A stretch of 64,000 nucleotides of DNA from Betaproteobacteria bacterium. Lineage in GTDB: Bacteria; Pseudomonadota; Gammaproteobacteria; Burkholderiales; SG8-39. The number at the start of each line of letters is the position of its first letter. Position 1 is the stretch's first letter. Both the position numbers and the translations under genes were made by a program. The stretch is taken from NCBI GenBank assembly GCA_016195915.1, contig JACPYS010000008.1, positions 87,336 through 151,335 of the forward strand, given 5' to 3'. The notes beneath the pieces were generated by a model. The model was not told the origin of the DNA, searched no databases, and was given only the letters and a program-made list of their open reading frames with translations. This document shows positions 1 through 8,642 of this stretch, piece by piece.

Positions 1-427
1 TGATGCCGATCTTCAGTTCCCCGGGCGTGATGACGCCGGGACAGTTCGGGCCAAGCAGCAGCGTCTTGCGTTCCTGCTTACGCATCCGGTCGCGTAGCTG
101 GACCATGTCGCGCACCGGAATGCCTTCGGTGATGCAGATCACGAGGTCGAGGTCCGCTTCGACGGCTTCCCAGATGGCCGATGCAGCGCCCGCGGGCGGA
201 ACGTAAACCACCGACACCATCGCGCCCGTGGTCTTCTTCGCCTCGGCGACGGAAGCGAAGATCGGGATGCCCTCGAAATTCTCTCCGGCTCTCTTCGGAT
301 TCACTCCGGCGACGTAGCAGGCGCGCCCGTTCGCGTACTCGCGGCTCTTCTGGGTATGGAACTGGCCGGTCTTCCCGGTGATTCCCTGGGTGATGACCCG
401 GGAGTTCCTGTTGATCAGGATGCTCAT
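1..427 (-). CDS. sucD: Succinyl-CoA (or malate-CoA) ligase alpha subunit, partial
   Basis: This is the N-terminal part (about 142 codons) of the ADP-forming acyl-CoA ligase alpha subunit, which binds CoA and carries the catalytic phosphohistidine; the window edge removes that His region. The ATG overlaps the sucC stop as ATGA, so the two are translationally coupled. Visible family features are the early QGITGKTG CoA-binding stretch, [24 protein letters not shown] and LLLGPNCPG. The FHTQ...YANGR wording resembles malate-CoA ligase MtkB as well as SucD, so substrate is not certain. With the beta subunit it would interconvert succinate and succinyl-CoA in the TCA cycle. Confidence 0.9.
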   Translation of the reverse strand, partial: MSILINRNSRVITQGITGKTGQFHTQKSREYANGRACYVAGVNPKRAGENFEGIPIFASVAEAKKTTGAMVSVVYVPPAGAASAIWEAVEADLDLVICITEGIPVRDMVQLRDRMRKQERKTLLLGPNCPGVITPGELKIGI

Positions 428-1725
428 TTCTTCTTCCCTCTGCTCGGCGCCTTGCGCCTGGGCGAAACCTTGCGGGCGGCCGTGGTTCTCTTGGCCTTGA
501 CCTTGACCTTGGCTTTCGCTTTGACTTTGATCTTGGGTTTGGCCTTGGGCTTGGTCTTTGCCTTGCCCTTGAGCGCAGCCACCACCTTCTTCGCTGCATC
601 AGCCATGTTGTCGGCCGTGATGATCGGCATGCCGGATTCGGCGAGGATCTTCCTTCCCATATCCTCGTTGGTGCCTTTCATGCGCACGACCAGCGGTACC
701 GAGAGACGCACCTCGCGCGCCGCCGCAACCACGCCCGCGGCGATGGTGTCGCATTTCATGATGCCGCCGAAGATGTTGACCAGGATCGCCTTCACCTTGG
801 GATTGGAGAGCATGATCTTGAACGCGGCGGTGACCTTCTCGGCGCTCGCGCCGCCGCCCACGTCGAGAAAGTTCGCCGGTGCGCCGCCGAACAGCTTGAT
901 GGTGTCCATCGTCGCCATCGCCAGCCCCGCGCCGTTCACCATGCAGCCGATGCCGCCGTCGAGCGAAATGTAGGACAGATCGTGCTTCGAGGCCTCGATC
1001 TCGAGCGGGTCTTCCTCGTCCAGGTCGCGCATCGCCGATACTTCGGGGTGGCGAAACAGCGCGTTGTCGTCGAAATTGAGCTTCGCGTCGAGCGCGATCA
1101 CCCGGTCGTCGGCAGTGATGATGAGCGGATTGATCTCCGCAAGCGATGCGTCGCTTTCGTCGAAACACCGGTACAAGGCCTTGAGCAGATCGCGGGCCTG
1201 CGCCAGCGCCGGCGCGGGAACGCCGATCCTGACCGCGACTTCCTCGGCCTCGCGGTCGGTCAGCCCGGTGGCGGGATCGATGAACACCTTGTGGATCTTC
1301 TCGGGGGTCTTCGCCGCAACCTCCTCGATGTCCATGCCGCCCTCGCTGGAGGCCATCAGGCAGACGCGTTGTGTGCCGCGATCCACCACCATCCCGACGT
1401 AGAGTTCCTTCCTGATGTCGGCGCCCCCTTCGACCAGCAGGCGCCGTACTTTCTGGCCCTGCGGACCCGTCTGGTGCGTCACCAGCTGCATGCCGAGGAT
1501 CTGCCCGGCGCGCTCGCGCACCTCATCGAACGATTTCGCCACCTTGACGCCGCCGCCCTTGCCGCGGCCTCCGGCGTGGATCTGCGCTTTCACCATCCAC
1601 ACGCTGCCACCCAGCTTCTTTGCCGCCTCGAGCGCCTCGTCTGCGGAAAAACACGCAAAGCCTCGCGGCGTGGTCACGCCGAATTTGCGAAATAGCTCCT
1701 TGCCCTGGTATTCGTGGATCTTCAC
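424..1725 (-). CDS. sucC: Succinyl-CoA ligase beta subunit with lysine-rich C-terminal tail
   Basis: This is the ATP-grasp beta subunit of succinyl-CoA synthetase. I chose the GTG start reading [12 protein letters not shown] because this is the conserved SucC N-terminus and GGGAG lies just upstream; an upstream ATG would add 12 unconserved residues. The protein has 433 residues against about 390 in the family. The fold runs normally through [32 protein letters not shown] and [11 protein letters not shown] to about residue 383, and is followed by some 50 residues made almost only of Lys, Ala, Pro, Val and Arg. The tail stays in frame and ends directly at sucD. It looks like a histone-H1-like basic extension whose role is unknown. 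Confidence 0.93.
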   Translation of the reverse strand: MKIHEYQGKELFRKFGVTTPRGFACFSADEALEAAKKLGGSVWMVKAQIHAGGRGKGGGVKVAKSFDEVRERAGQILGMQLVTHQTGPQGQKVRRLLVEGGADIRKELYVGMVVDRGTQRVCLMASSEGGMDIEEVAAKTPEKIHKVFIDPATGLTDREAEEVAVRIGVPAPALAQARDLLKALYRCFDESDASLAEINPLIITADDRVIALDAKLNFDDNALFRHPEVSAMRDLDEEDPLEIEASKHDLSYISLDGGIGCMVNGAGLAMATMDTIKLFGGAPANFLDVGGGASAEKVTAAFKIMLSNPKVKAILVNIFGGIMKCDTIAAGVVAAAREVRLSVPLVVRMKGTNEDMGRKILAESGMPIITADNMADAAKKVVAALKGKAKTKPKAKPKIKVKAKAKVKVKAKRTTAARKVSPRRKAPSRGKKK

Positions 1726-1850
1726 GCGATCTCCCTTTTTTCTCCCTCCCGTCGCCCGCAAAGGCCCGGGTCACCGCGCGTGGCGGGTAAGCAGATCGGG
1801 GGGTATTGAAACGCCGCGAATGTTATCACGCTAGAATTTCGCCCTGCGCC

Positions 1851-3365
1851 ATGAGATACGTCCTCGCACTCGACCAGGGAACCACCAGCTCGCGCGCCAT
1901 CCTGTTCGACGAAAACGGCGCGCCGGTGGCCTCCGCGCAGCGCGAGTTCCGCCAGATCTATCCCCAGCCCGGGTGGGTCGAGCACGACCCGCGCGAGATC
2001 CTCGCCACGCAGTTCGCCTGCGCGCGCGAGGCTGTGTCGAAAGCGGGTGTCGATGCCAGGCAGATCGCCGCCGTGGGCATCACCAACCAGCGCGAAACCA
2101 CGGTGCTGTGGGACCGTCAGAGCGGCGAGCCGCTGGCCAATGCGATCGTCTGGCAGGACCGGCGTACCGCATTGAAATGCGCCGCGCTGCGGGCGTCGGG
2201 TGCGGAAGAACTGGTGCGGCGCAAGACCGGCCTGGTGCTCGATCCCTATTTCAGCGGCACCAAAATTGCCTGGCTGCTCGACGCGATTCCCGGCGCGCGC
2301 GCGCGCGCCGAGCGCGGCGAACTCGCCTTCGGCACCATCGACAGCTGGCTCGCGTGGCATCTGTCGCAGGCGCGCCTGCACGTGACCGACCCGACCAATG
2401 CCTCGCGCACGCTTCTGTACGACATCCACACCGGGGACTGGGACCCCGAATTGCTCCGACTGCTCGATGTGCCGCGCGCGCTCCTGCCCGATGTTCTCCC
2501 TTCGGCAAGCGTGTTCGGCATGGTTGCGCCGGATTTGCTGGGCGAACTGGTGCCCATCGCAGGCATCGCGGGCGATCAGCAGGCGGCGCTGTTCGGCCAG
2601 GGCTGCCACGCGCCGGGAATGGCGAAGAACACCTACGGCACCGGTTGCTTCCTGCTGCTCCATACCGGAGAAAAAGCGGTCGCTTCCTCGAACGGGCTGC
2701 TTACCACGGCAGCCGCGCAAATCGCGCCCCGCGGCGGGGTGCGGGTGGCACGCAAGGAATACGCGCTGGAGGGCAGCGTGTTCATCGGCGGCGCGGTGGT
2801 GCAATGGCTGCGCGACGAGATGAAGTTCTTCAGTTCTTCGGCGGAGATCGAGCAACTGGCAGCGAGCGTGCTCGACAATGGCGGCGTCTACCTCGTACCG
2901 GCGTTTACCGGTCTGGGTGCACCCCACTGGGACCCGCACGCGCGCGGCGCGATCGTCGGGCTGACGCGTGGATCGAGCCGCGCGCACATTGCCCGCGCCG
3001 CGCTGGAAGCGATCGCCTATCAGAGCGCGGACGTGCTCGACGCAATGCAGCGCGACGCAGCAGAGACGCTGAGCGAGTTGCGCGTCGACGGCGGTGCAGC
3101 CGCGAACGACCTGCTGATGCAGTTCCAGGCCGACATCCTCGGCGTGCCCGTGGTGCGCCCGAAGGTGCTCGAAACCACCGCGCTTGGAGCCGCCTACCTC
3201 GCGGGACTCGCCGTGGACCTGTGGAACTCGCGCGAGGACCTCGCCGCGCGCTGGCAGGCGGAACGGCGCTTCGAGCCGCGCATGGAACGCTACAAGGCGG
3301 AAGACCTGCTCGGGCACTGGCGCGAAGCAGTGGGGCGATCGAAGAACTGGACGCCCGGGAAATAG
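1851..3365 (+). CDS. glpK: Glycerol kinase
   Basis: This FGGY-family kinase phosphorylates glycerol to sn-glycerol-3-phosphate using ATP. It has 504 residues, almost the same as E. coli GlpK. The ATG was chosen because translation then opens with the canonical [15 protein letters not shown] phosphate-binding motif; an in-frame ATG 45 bases upstream adds only unconserved residues. Other family marks are [14 protein letters not shown], the [13 protein letters not shown] segment and the C-terminal [16 protein letters not shown] signature. It is divergent from sucC across about 125 bases and is followed after 20 bases by an MFS transporter. No glpF or glpD lies nearby. Confidence 0.95.
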   Translation: MRYVLALDQGTTSSRAILFDENGAPVASAQREFRQIYPQPGWVEHDPREILATQFACAREAVSKAGVDARQIAAVGITNQRETTVLWDRQSGEPLANAIVWQDRRTALKCAALRASGAEELVRRKTGLVLDPYFSGTKIAWLLDAIPGARARAERGELAFGTIDSWLAWHLSQARLHVTDPTNASRTLLYDIHTGDWDPELLRLLDVPRALLPDVLPSASVFGMVAPDLLGELVPIAGIAGDQQAALFGQGCHAPGMAKNTYGTGCFLLLHTGEKAVASSNGLLTTAAAQIAPRGGVRVARKEYALEGSVFIGGAVVQWLRDEMKFFSSSAEIEQLAASVLDNGGVYLVPAFTGLGAPHWDPHARGAIVGLTRGSSRAHIARAALEAIAYQSADVLDAMQRDAAETLSELRVDGGAAANDLLMQFQADILGVPVVRPKVLETTALGAAYLAGLAVDLWNSREDLAARWQAERRFEPRMERYKAEDLLGHWREAVGRSKNWTPGK

Positions 3366-3385
3366 GCACCGGGCAGACAAGCGTA

Positions 3386-4639
3386 GTGAAAAACCTGAGC
3401 AAGCGGATTTCCGATCCGATGCTGGCGGCGGTCTGCGCGCTCGGCATCGCGCAGATCACGGCCTGGGGAACGAGCTTCTACTGCCTGGGCGTCCTGGCTG
3501 CCCCGATCGCGGCGGATATGGGCTGGAGCCGCAGCCTGGTGTATTTCGGATTTACCGTCGCGGTGCTTGCGATGGGCATCGTTTCGGCCTGGGCCGGCCG
3601 CGCGATCGATCACTACGGCGCGCGCTCCGTGATGACGGTGGGAACGGTCCTCGTCTCGATCGGCCTGTTCGCGCTGTCGCACGTACGAAACGAGGCCGCC
3701 TACCTCGCGGTCTGGATGTTCCTCGGCCTCGGTATGCGACTGTGCCTCTACGATGCGGCGTTCGCCGCGCTGGTGCAGGTGGTGCCTGCGCGCGGCCGCC
3801 TTGCGATTTCCTACCTGACGCTGTTCGGTGCCTTCGCTTCGTCGATTTTCTGGACGATCGGCCACTACCTGAACGAGGCCGTCGGATGGCGCGAAACGCT
3901 GGTGCTGTTTTCCGCCATCAACCTCGCGGTCTGCCTGCCGCTCAACTGGTTCGGACTCGCGAGGCGCGAAATTGCGGGCGCGGATGCGGCCGCCGCAGCG
4001 ACGACGGTCGCGCAATCGAGCGACGGGCCGCCGCTCGAAGGGCGGATGCGCGCGGTGGCGATCGCGCTGTTCGCACTCATCATGTCGCTCAACAGCTTCG
4101 TATTCGGAGTGGTCGCAGTGCAACTCGTGCCGATGCTCGAAGCGGCGGGCCTGGCGAGCGCGGCGGCGGTGTTGGTCGCCTCGACCAAGGGCTTCGCGCA
4201 GTTCGGCGGCCGCGTCGTCGAAATCTTCTTCGGCAAGAACCTGCGCGCGATCACGGTTGCGCGCATTTCCATCGGCGCCCTGCCCGCCTCATTGGTCGTG
4301 CTGCTCCTCGCCGGCGGAAATTTCCACGCGATTCTTGCGTTCACGCTGCTGATGGGGGCGTCGCAGGGAGTCATCACGATCGTGCGCGGAGCGGTTCCGC
4401 TCGCCCTGTTCGGACGGACCGGATACGGCACCGTGCTCGGTCTGATCGCGACGCCGGTGCTCGTCGTCAACGCCGCCTCGCCAACGCTGTTTGCGCTCAT
4501 CGTCGAGCACTGGGGCTGGCAGGTAGCGGAAATCGTGCTGCTTGCCAGCGCGGCCTCCTCGTGGTTCGCGATGGAACTGATGTCGCGGTGGTACGAGCGC
4601 AACCGCTACGCCCGCGCGGCTGTCGCGCGCGCTCGATGA
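3386..4639 (+). CDS. MFS transporter
   Basis: This is a 417-residue major facilitator superfamily protein with about twelve hydrophobic segments in two halves separated by a polar alanine-rich linker near residues 195-215. It starts at a GTG 20 bases after the glpK stop; ATG 3420 is an alternative that would remove twelve polar residues. The N-terminal half has the loop 2-3 pattern GRAIDHYGARSVM typical of the family. Its substrate is not readable from sequence. Position suggests co-transcription with glpK and possibly uptake of a glycerol-related or monocarboxylate compound, which is inference only. Confidence 0.85.
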   Translation: MKNLSKRISDPMLAAVCALGIAQITAWGTSFYCLGVLAAPIAADMGWSRSLVYFGFTVAVLAMGIVSAWAGRAIDHYGARSVMTVGTVLVSIGLFALSHVRNEAAYLAVWMFLGLGMRLCLYDAAFAALVQVVPARGRLAISYLTLFGAFASSIFWTIGHYLNEAVGWRETLVLFSAINLAVCLPLNWFGLARREIAGADAAAAATTVAQSSDGPPLEGRMRAVAIALFALIMSLNSFVFGVVAVQLVPMLEAAGLASAAAVLVASTKGFAQFGGRVVEIFFGKNLRAITVARISIGALPASLVVLLLAGGNFHAILAFTLLMGASQGVITIVRGAVPLALFGRTGYGTVLGLIATPVLVVNAASPTLFALIVEHWGWQVAEIVLLASAASSWFAMELMSRWYERNRYARAAVARAR

Positions 4640-4721
4640 GAGATAGCCTGCCAGCGCGACGCCCACGCCGCATGCACCGTTGGGTTGGACATTCCGGCGA
4701 AGCAGCAGCAGCGCATGCATC

Positions 4722-4749
4722 TTGACAACTTGTCATGATATGCGAGAAT
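4722..4749 (+). promoter_or_regulatory. Promoter with palindromic operator for the phd-PIN pair
   Basis: A perfect TTGACA -35 box (4722-4727) is followed 16 bases later by GAGAAT (4744-4749), which is preceded by TGC as in an extended -10. The -35 lies inside the perfect palindrome TGACAA-C-TTGTCA (4723-4735). A palindrome over the -35 upstream of an antitoxin gene fits autorepression by the Phd-type protein. Confidence 0.5.
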
Positions 4750-4771
4750 CGACGCACTTGCGGAGATCACC

Positions 4772-5014
4772 GTGCGCAGTCTGACGATCGGCGAATTCAA
4801 GGCTCATTTTTCTGCTGTACTGACTGCCGTCCAGGCGGGCGAGTCCGTCATCGTCTGCTACGGACGCAACAAGCAGCGCGTGGCTGCGCTGGTCCCCTAT
4901 GCGCAGTTCGCATCGGGCAAGGGCAAGCGCCCCCTGGGTTTGCTCAAAGGCAAAGGCAGCTTTAGCCTGAACAAGGACTTTGCGCTGAGCGATGACGAGT
5001 TTCTCGCCGCGTGA
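4772..5014 (+). CDS. Phd/YefM-type antitoxin
   Basis: This is an 80-residue antitoxin. The N-terminal half has the Phd/YefM DNA-binding pattern (LTIGEFKAHFSAVLTAVQAGE, then V-x-V-CYGRNKQRVAALVP). The C-terminal half is short and basic, then acidic (ALSDDEFLAA), as expected for a toxin-wrapping tail. It starts with GTG behind GGAG (4762-4765). The stop overlaps the toxin's GTG (GTGA), giving the 1:1 coupling usual for these operons. It should neutralise the PIN toxin and repress its own promoter. Confidence 0.85.
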   Translation: MRSLTIGEFKAHFSAVLTAVQAGESVIVCYGRNKQRVAALVPYAQFASGKGKRPLGLLKGKGSFSLNKDFALSDDEFLAA

Positions 5015-5409
5015 GCTACCTGCTGGACACCCATGCCTTTCTGTGGGCGGTTTTTTCTCCCGACAAACTGAGTCGCCGAGCACGTGCCACCATTGCCGAC
5101 CCTTCAAACGCCGTGAATTTGTCGTCCATTACGCTGTGGGAAATTTCGCTGAAGTTTGCGCTCGGGAAACTGACGCTTAAGAACGCGACTCCCGAAGAGA
5201 TGGTCGCGGTCGCCCGGGAAATGGGGCTGGCGCTGATCGGCCTGTCGGCCGAGGAATCGGCGAGTTTCCATCAACTGCCTTCCGCGGCGCATCGCGATCC
5301 CTTCGACCGGATGCTCGCCTGGCAGGCTATTCAGCGGAAGCTGGTACTAGTGACCAAAGACGGCGCGTTGCCCGTGTATCAGGACGCCGGATTGAAGACG
5401 CTCTGGTAG
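5011..5409 (+). CDS. PIN-domain toxin (VapC-like ribonuclease)
   Basis: This is a 132-residue PIN endoribonuclease of the type that pairs with Phd antitoxins. The acidic site is complete: D in LLDTHAFLWA near residue 6, E in SSITLWEISLKFALGKL near residue 45, and the paired aspartates of HRDPFDRMLAWQA near residues 95-99. VTKDGAL gives the C-terminal strand and following acidic residue. The GTG start overlaps the antitoxin stop by four bases. Members of this family typically cleave tRNA or rRNA; the target here is unknown. Confidence 0.88.
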   Translation: MSYLLDTHAFLWAVFSPDKLSRRARATIADPSNAVNLSSITLWEISLKFALGKLTLKNATPEEMVAVAREMGLALIGLSAEESASFHQLPSAAHRDPFDRMLAWQAIQRKLVLVTKDGALPVYQDAGLKTLW

Positions 5410-5493
5410 ACGCAGATCTGGCCGTGGCAATCGTAGCGCCGGCGGAGGTCAACTCGCGCGGACGGCCGCCTCGTGCAATCATGGAAATTTTGC

Positions 5494-5512
5494 CAATACA
5501 GATGTATTGACA
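5494..5512 (+). promoter_or_regulatory. Inverted repeat overlapping a -35-like box
   Basis: The sequence CAATACA-GA-TGTATTG (5494-5509) is an inverted repeat with perfect 7-base arms. A TTGACA box (5507-5512) begins in its right arm and the next gene starts 30 bases later. The matching -10 is weak. The arrangement resembles the operator in front of the neighbouring phd-PIN pair and suggests autoregulation by the ribbon-helix-helix protein downstream. Confidence 0.4.
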
Positions 5513-5541
5513 ACCGTTCCGCGCCCGGCGATGCTTCTGCC

Positions 5542-6048
5542 ATGAAGGCCTCCGCCAGGACCGCGCAGTTGCAGATTCGCGTCACGCCCGCCGAAAAAGC
5601 GGCGCTGGCGCGCGCCGCGCGCCGCGCCGGCCTCGATATGTCCGCCTACGTGCTGGGAAAGGCGCTGCCAGATCAGGCAGCGCAATGGGATGCGCGCCTG
5701 AAGGAACTCGCGCGCCCCGGAGGCGGCCGGATTGCGCTCGCGGGGCTGAGCGCCTGGCTCGCCGAGCTGAGCGCAAGCGAGCTCGCGATCGCGGTCGCAA
5801 CCCCGCCGTCCCGGCTATCCGCGCGGCTATCCGACTTCCACGCGAACTATGTCGCCGCCATGGTCGAGCATCTGTGCGACGCGGCCGGCATTGAAGCGCC
5901 GCCCTGGACGCGCTACATCGCGCCCCTGGCGCATCCGGTATTCGGCAGCGAACTCGCCAGCCTGCGCCTGCACCTGCTTGCGCGCTCGCCGCCGCCGTTC
6001 AGGCGGCGCAACTTGTTTATCGACACCGCCGCAGGCGGCCAAGTCTGA
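5542..6048 (+). CDS. Ribbon-helix-helix-type protein, putative antitoxin of a DUF6036 pair
   Basis: This is a 168-residue protein. Its first 50 residues (QLQIRVTPAEKAALARAAR, then GLDMSAYVLGKAL) read as a ribbon-helix-helix domain of the DUF1778/MobC kind. The remainder is alpha-helical, rich in Ala, Leu and Arg, and not recognised. I chose the ATG beginning MKASART because it directly precedes the RHH strand; an upstream ATG would read through the inverted repeat. The stop is one base from the GTG of the nucleotidyltransferase-like gene. An antitoxin role is inferred from the domain and coupling. Confidence 0.7.
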   Translation: MKASARTAQLQIRVTPAEKAALARAARRAGLDMSAYVLGKALPDQAAQWDARLKELARPGGGRIALAGLSAWLAELSASELAIAVATPPSRLSARLSDFHANYVAAMVEHLCDAAGIEAPPWTRYIAPLAHPVFGSELASLRLHLLARSPPPFRRRNLFIDTAAGGQV

Positions 6049-6049
6049 C

Positions 6050-6595
6050 GTGTCCGCGCTTTCGGCGAAAGACATGCGCCGGCTGTTCGGGCTACTCAAC
6101 GAGGAACTCGCGGGCGCGCAAACGCAGGGCGAGCTGTATCTGGTCGGCGGGGCGGTGATGTGCCTCGCGTATGCGGCGCGGCCGTCTACCGAAGACGTGG
6201 ACGCATACTTCCGGCCGGCCCGTGAAGTGCGCGAGGCCGCGTTGCGGGTGTCGGCGCGCACTGGCATGCCGGCGGATTGGCTGAACGACGCGGTAAAGGG
6301 CTATCTGAGCGATCGCGGCGACTACCGGCCGTGGCTCGAGCTGCGCCATCTGCGGGTCATGGTCGCACAACCGGAATACCTGCTCGCAATGAAATGCCTC
6401 GCGTTCCGCATCGGTGCGGAATTCCACGATGAGGACGACATCCGCTACCTCATCCGCCACCTCGGGATCACCGGATTCGGCCGGGCAAAGGAAATCATCA
6501 CGCGCTACTACCCGCTCGAGCGCTTTCCGCAGAAAACACTTTATGCGCTCGGCGAGTTGCTGCCTGACCGCCCGAAGCGACGTTCACCCGGGTGA
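6050..6595 (+). CDS. DUF6036-type nucleotidyltransferase-like protein, putative toxin
   Basis: This 181-residue protein matches the minimal nucleotidyltransferase fold of the DUF6036/AbiEii-like group: LVGGAVMCLAYAARPSTEDVDAYF supplies the GG motif and the D-x-D metal ligands near residues 24-46. EYLLAMKCLAFRIG and the HDEDDIRYLIRHLGI stretch follow, as in this family. The GTG start, one base after the upstream stop, is preferred for coupling; ATG 6074 is an alternative. Paired with an RHH protein it probably forms a toxin-antitoxin-like module that transfers nucleotides to RNA or protein. That role is inference. Confidence 0.72.
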   Translation: MSALSAKDMRRLFGLLNEELAGAQTQGELYLVGGAVMCLAYAARPSTEDVDAYFRPAREVREAALRVSARTGMPADWLNDAVKGYLSDRGDYRPWLELRHLRVMVAQPEYLLAMKCLAFRIGAEFHDEDDIRYLIRHLGITGFGRAKEIITRYYPLERFPQKTLYALGELLPDRPKRRSPG

Positions 6596-6624
6596 AAGTG
6601 CACCGAGTCGTCGGGGAACGATTC

Positions 6625-7650
6625 TCACAGACCCAGCAGCCGCGCTGCGGTCCCGCCGCGGATCAGGTCACGCTCGGCCCCGGTAAGAGCGTCGAGGCGC
6701 GCCACGGTCGCGCACGGATCCGTGAGCCCCATGTCGAAGCAGTAGTCGGAGCCGAGCAGCACGCGATCGGCGCCGACCAGGCGAACGAGGTTCAGGTTGA
6801 TCCGGTCGTCATGCCCGATCGTGTCGTAGCTGAAGCGCCGCAGGTATTCGCTCGGCAGCCGCTTCATGTGTTTGAGTTCCGGGCGCACCCTGGTGCCGTG
6901 ATCGAGTCGTCCGATCAGGCCGGGAAATGTACCGCCCGCGTGCGGCAGATTCACCTCCAGCCGGGGAAACTCATCCATCACCCCGCCGAAGATGAGGTGC
7001 GCAGCCGCGACCCCGGTGTCGTAGGGATTGCCGAGAAGATTGCGCAGGTAGTAGCGCGTAGTGCGGTCGCGGCCGATCGTGTCGACCGGGTGCAGGAACA
7101 CCGGCCAGCCAAGCTCTTCGGCCTTGGCATAGACGTCCCAGAATTGCCGTTCGTCCAGGTCCGCGCCGTTGATGTTGGTTGCGATGTAGACCCCGCGCAT
7201 CCCGGGGAGCTTCGCGCAGCGCTCGAGTTCCGCGAGCGCGCGATCCGGCGCCTGCATCGGCAGCATGGCGAGGCCGACAAAACTTTGCGGGTGGCGCGCA
7301 TGCGCTGCGGCGGCCGCGTCGTTGTACGCTTGGGACAGCGCAAGTCCCAACCCCGGTGAGGCCCAGTAGACCATGGGCGTCGTAAGCGATAGTGCGTGAA
7401 CGTCAACGCCCTGCCGCCGCATGCCCGCGAGGCGAAGCTCGAGGTCGACAAACTCCTCGGTGAACGCATTGGTGATGCGCTCGGTGCGGATGGTGTAGCC
7501 CTTCGGCGTGCGCTCGAGACGCGCGCCTTCCTTCGGCCCGTCCTTCTCGAACAGACTGATCCATTGCGCGGGATACCAATGCGCGTGGATGTCTATTGCG
7601 CGAGTTGCCGCTCGCGTATCATTCCCGGGCAAACCGGAGGAGGTAGCCAT
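6625..7650 (-). CDS. ACMSD-like amidohydrolase family protein
   Basis: This 341-residue TIM-barrel protein is of the amidohydrolase-2 family, which includes aminocarboxymuconate-semialdehyde decarboxylase and related metal-dependent decarboxylases and hydrolases. Ligands are visible in order: H-x-H in AIDIHAHW, H in FLHPVDT, H in LPHAGG and D in LLGSDYCFD. It probably acts on a carboxylated ring-cleavage product in the cytoplasm. The ATG used here overlaps, on the opposite strand, the ATG of the divergent Bug receptor, leaving no room for a leader. A TTG near 7632 is a possible true start. It is related to the amidohydrolase at 60985. Confidence 0.85.
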   Translation of the reverse strand: MATSSGLPGNDTRAATRAIDIHAHWYPAQWISLFEKDGPKEGARLERTPKGYTIRTERITNAFTEEFVDLELRLAGMRRQGVDVHALSLTTPMVYWASPGLGLALSQAYNDAAAAAHARHPQSFVGLAMLPMQAPDRALAELERCAKLPGMRGVYIATNINGADLDERQFWDVYAKAEELGWPVFLHPVDTIGRDRTTRYYLRNLLGNPYDTGVAAAHLIFGGVMDEFPRLEVNLPHAGGTFPGLIGRLDHGTRVRPELKHMKRLPSEYLRRFSYDTIGHDDRINLNLVRLVGADRVLLGSDYCFDMGLTDPCATVARLDALTGAERDLIRGGTAARLLGL

Positions 7651-8629
7651 GAATTTTCGCCTTGTGGTGACTGCAGCCCTGTCAGCGGCAGCGAGTCTCG
7701 CCGCCGCGCAGTCCGTCGATCAGTACCCGAGCCGCCCGGTGAAGATTATCGTTCCCTACGCGCCGGGCGGTGCAACGGATATTATCGCGCGCATCACCAC
7801 CGCGCGGCTGAACGAATCGCTCGGACAGAGCTTCCTGGTCGAGAACCGCCCGGGCGCCTCGGGCAACATCGCGCTCGAGGCGGCGGCCAAGGCGGCTCCC
7901 GACGGCTACACGCTGTTCGTCGGCAACGTCTCCACGAATGCCATCAACGAAAGCACCTTCGCCCACGTGCTGCAAATCAAGCCCTCGCGCGATTTCGCGG
8001 GGGTCACGAAACTCGTGGAAATTCCGCACATCATCGCGGCGGGCGCGGGTTTTCCCGCCAACACGGTGGCCGAAGCGATCGCGCTGGCGAAGAAGGATCC
8101 CGGCAAGTTCAACTATGCCTCCGCCGGGCTCGGCAGCTACCCGCACCTCGACATGGTCCAATTCGCGAAGGTCGCCGGAATCGAGATCACGCACGTGCCC
8201 TACAAGGGAGGTGCCGGCCAGATGGTCCCATCGCTCATTTCCGGCGAAACCCAGCTTGCGTTCATCAATCTCTCCTCCACGCTGGAGCACATCCGCTCCG
8301 GGCGGATGAAGGCGCTCGCCACGGCCGCTGCCTCTCGCCTGCCGGAGCTGCCCGGTATCGCGACCATGGCGGAGCAGGGATTCCGCGGCGTCGGCACCAA
8401 TGCCTGGCAAGGCATGTTCGTGCCCGCAGCCACGCCCAGGCCGATCGTCGACAAACTGTATGCAGCGGTGGCGGCAGTGCTGTCGCGGCCGGAGATGAAG
8501 GAAAATCTCGCACGCCAGATGATGACGGTCGCGCTATCGGCTTCCCCCCGGGAGTTCACCGACCAGGTGCGCGAGGAAACCAGGAAATGGGGCGATCTCG
8601 TTCGTGACAACAAGATCAAGATCGATTGA
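7649..8629 (+). CDS. Bug/TctC tripartite tricarboxylate receptor
   Basis: This periplasmic binding protein of the Bug family (326 residues) captures carboxylated solutes. It starts at an ATG behind a strong GGAGGAGG (7636-7643), giving a clean signal peptide (FRLVVTAALSAAASLAAAQ). The mature N-terminus has the hallmark YPSRPVKIIVPYAPGGATD, followed by ENRPGASGNIA and the VPYKGGAG motif. No TctA or TctB membrane partner is in the window, as is common for the many orphan Bug genes of betaproteobacteria. The divergent ACMSD-like amidohydrolase suggests its ligand may be that enzyme's substrate. Confidence 0.9.
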   Translation: MNFRLVVTAALSAAASLAAAQSVDQYPSRPVKIIVPYAPGGATDIIARITTARLNESLGQSFLVENRPGASGNIALEAAAKAAPDGYTLFVGNVSTNAINESTFAHVLQIKPSRDFAGVTKLVEIPHIIAAGAGFPANTVAEAIALAKKDPGKFNYASAGLGSYPHLDMVQFAKVAGIEITHVPYKGGAGQMVPSLISGETQLAFINLSSTLEHIRSGRMKALATAAASRLPELPGIATMAEQGFRGVGTNAWQGMFVPAATPRPIVDKLYAAVAAVLSRPEMKENLARQMMTVALSASPREFTDQVREETRKWGDLVRDNKIKID

Positions 8630-8642
8630 CCCGGGAACCGCG

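Noticed and set aside
424..600. SucC lysine-rich tail as a frameshift artefact
   Set aside because: The tail ends exactly at the ATGA overlap with sucD and is built of a regular basic repeat, unlike random out-of-frame sequence.
1722..3380. Long minus-strand ORF opposite glpK (552 codons)
   Set aside because: It is a shadow frame of glpK, Arg/His/Glu-rich and without family motifs; high GC content leaves such frames open.
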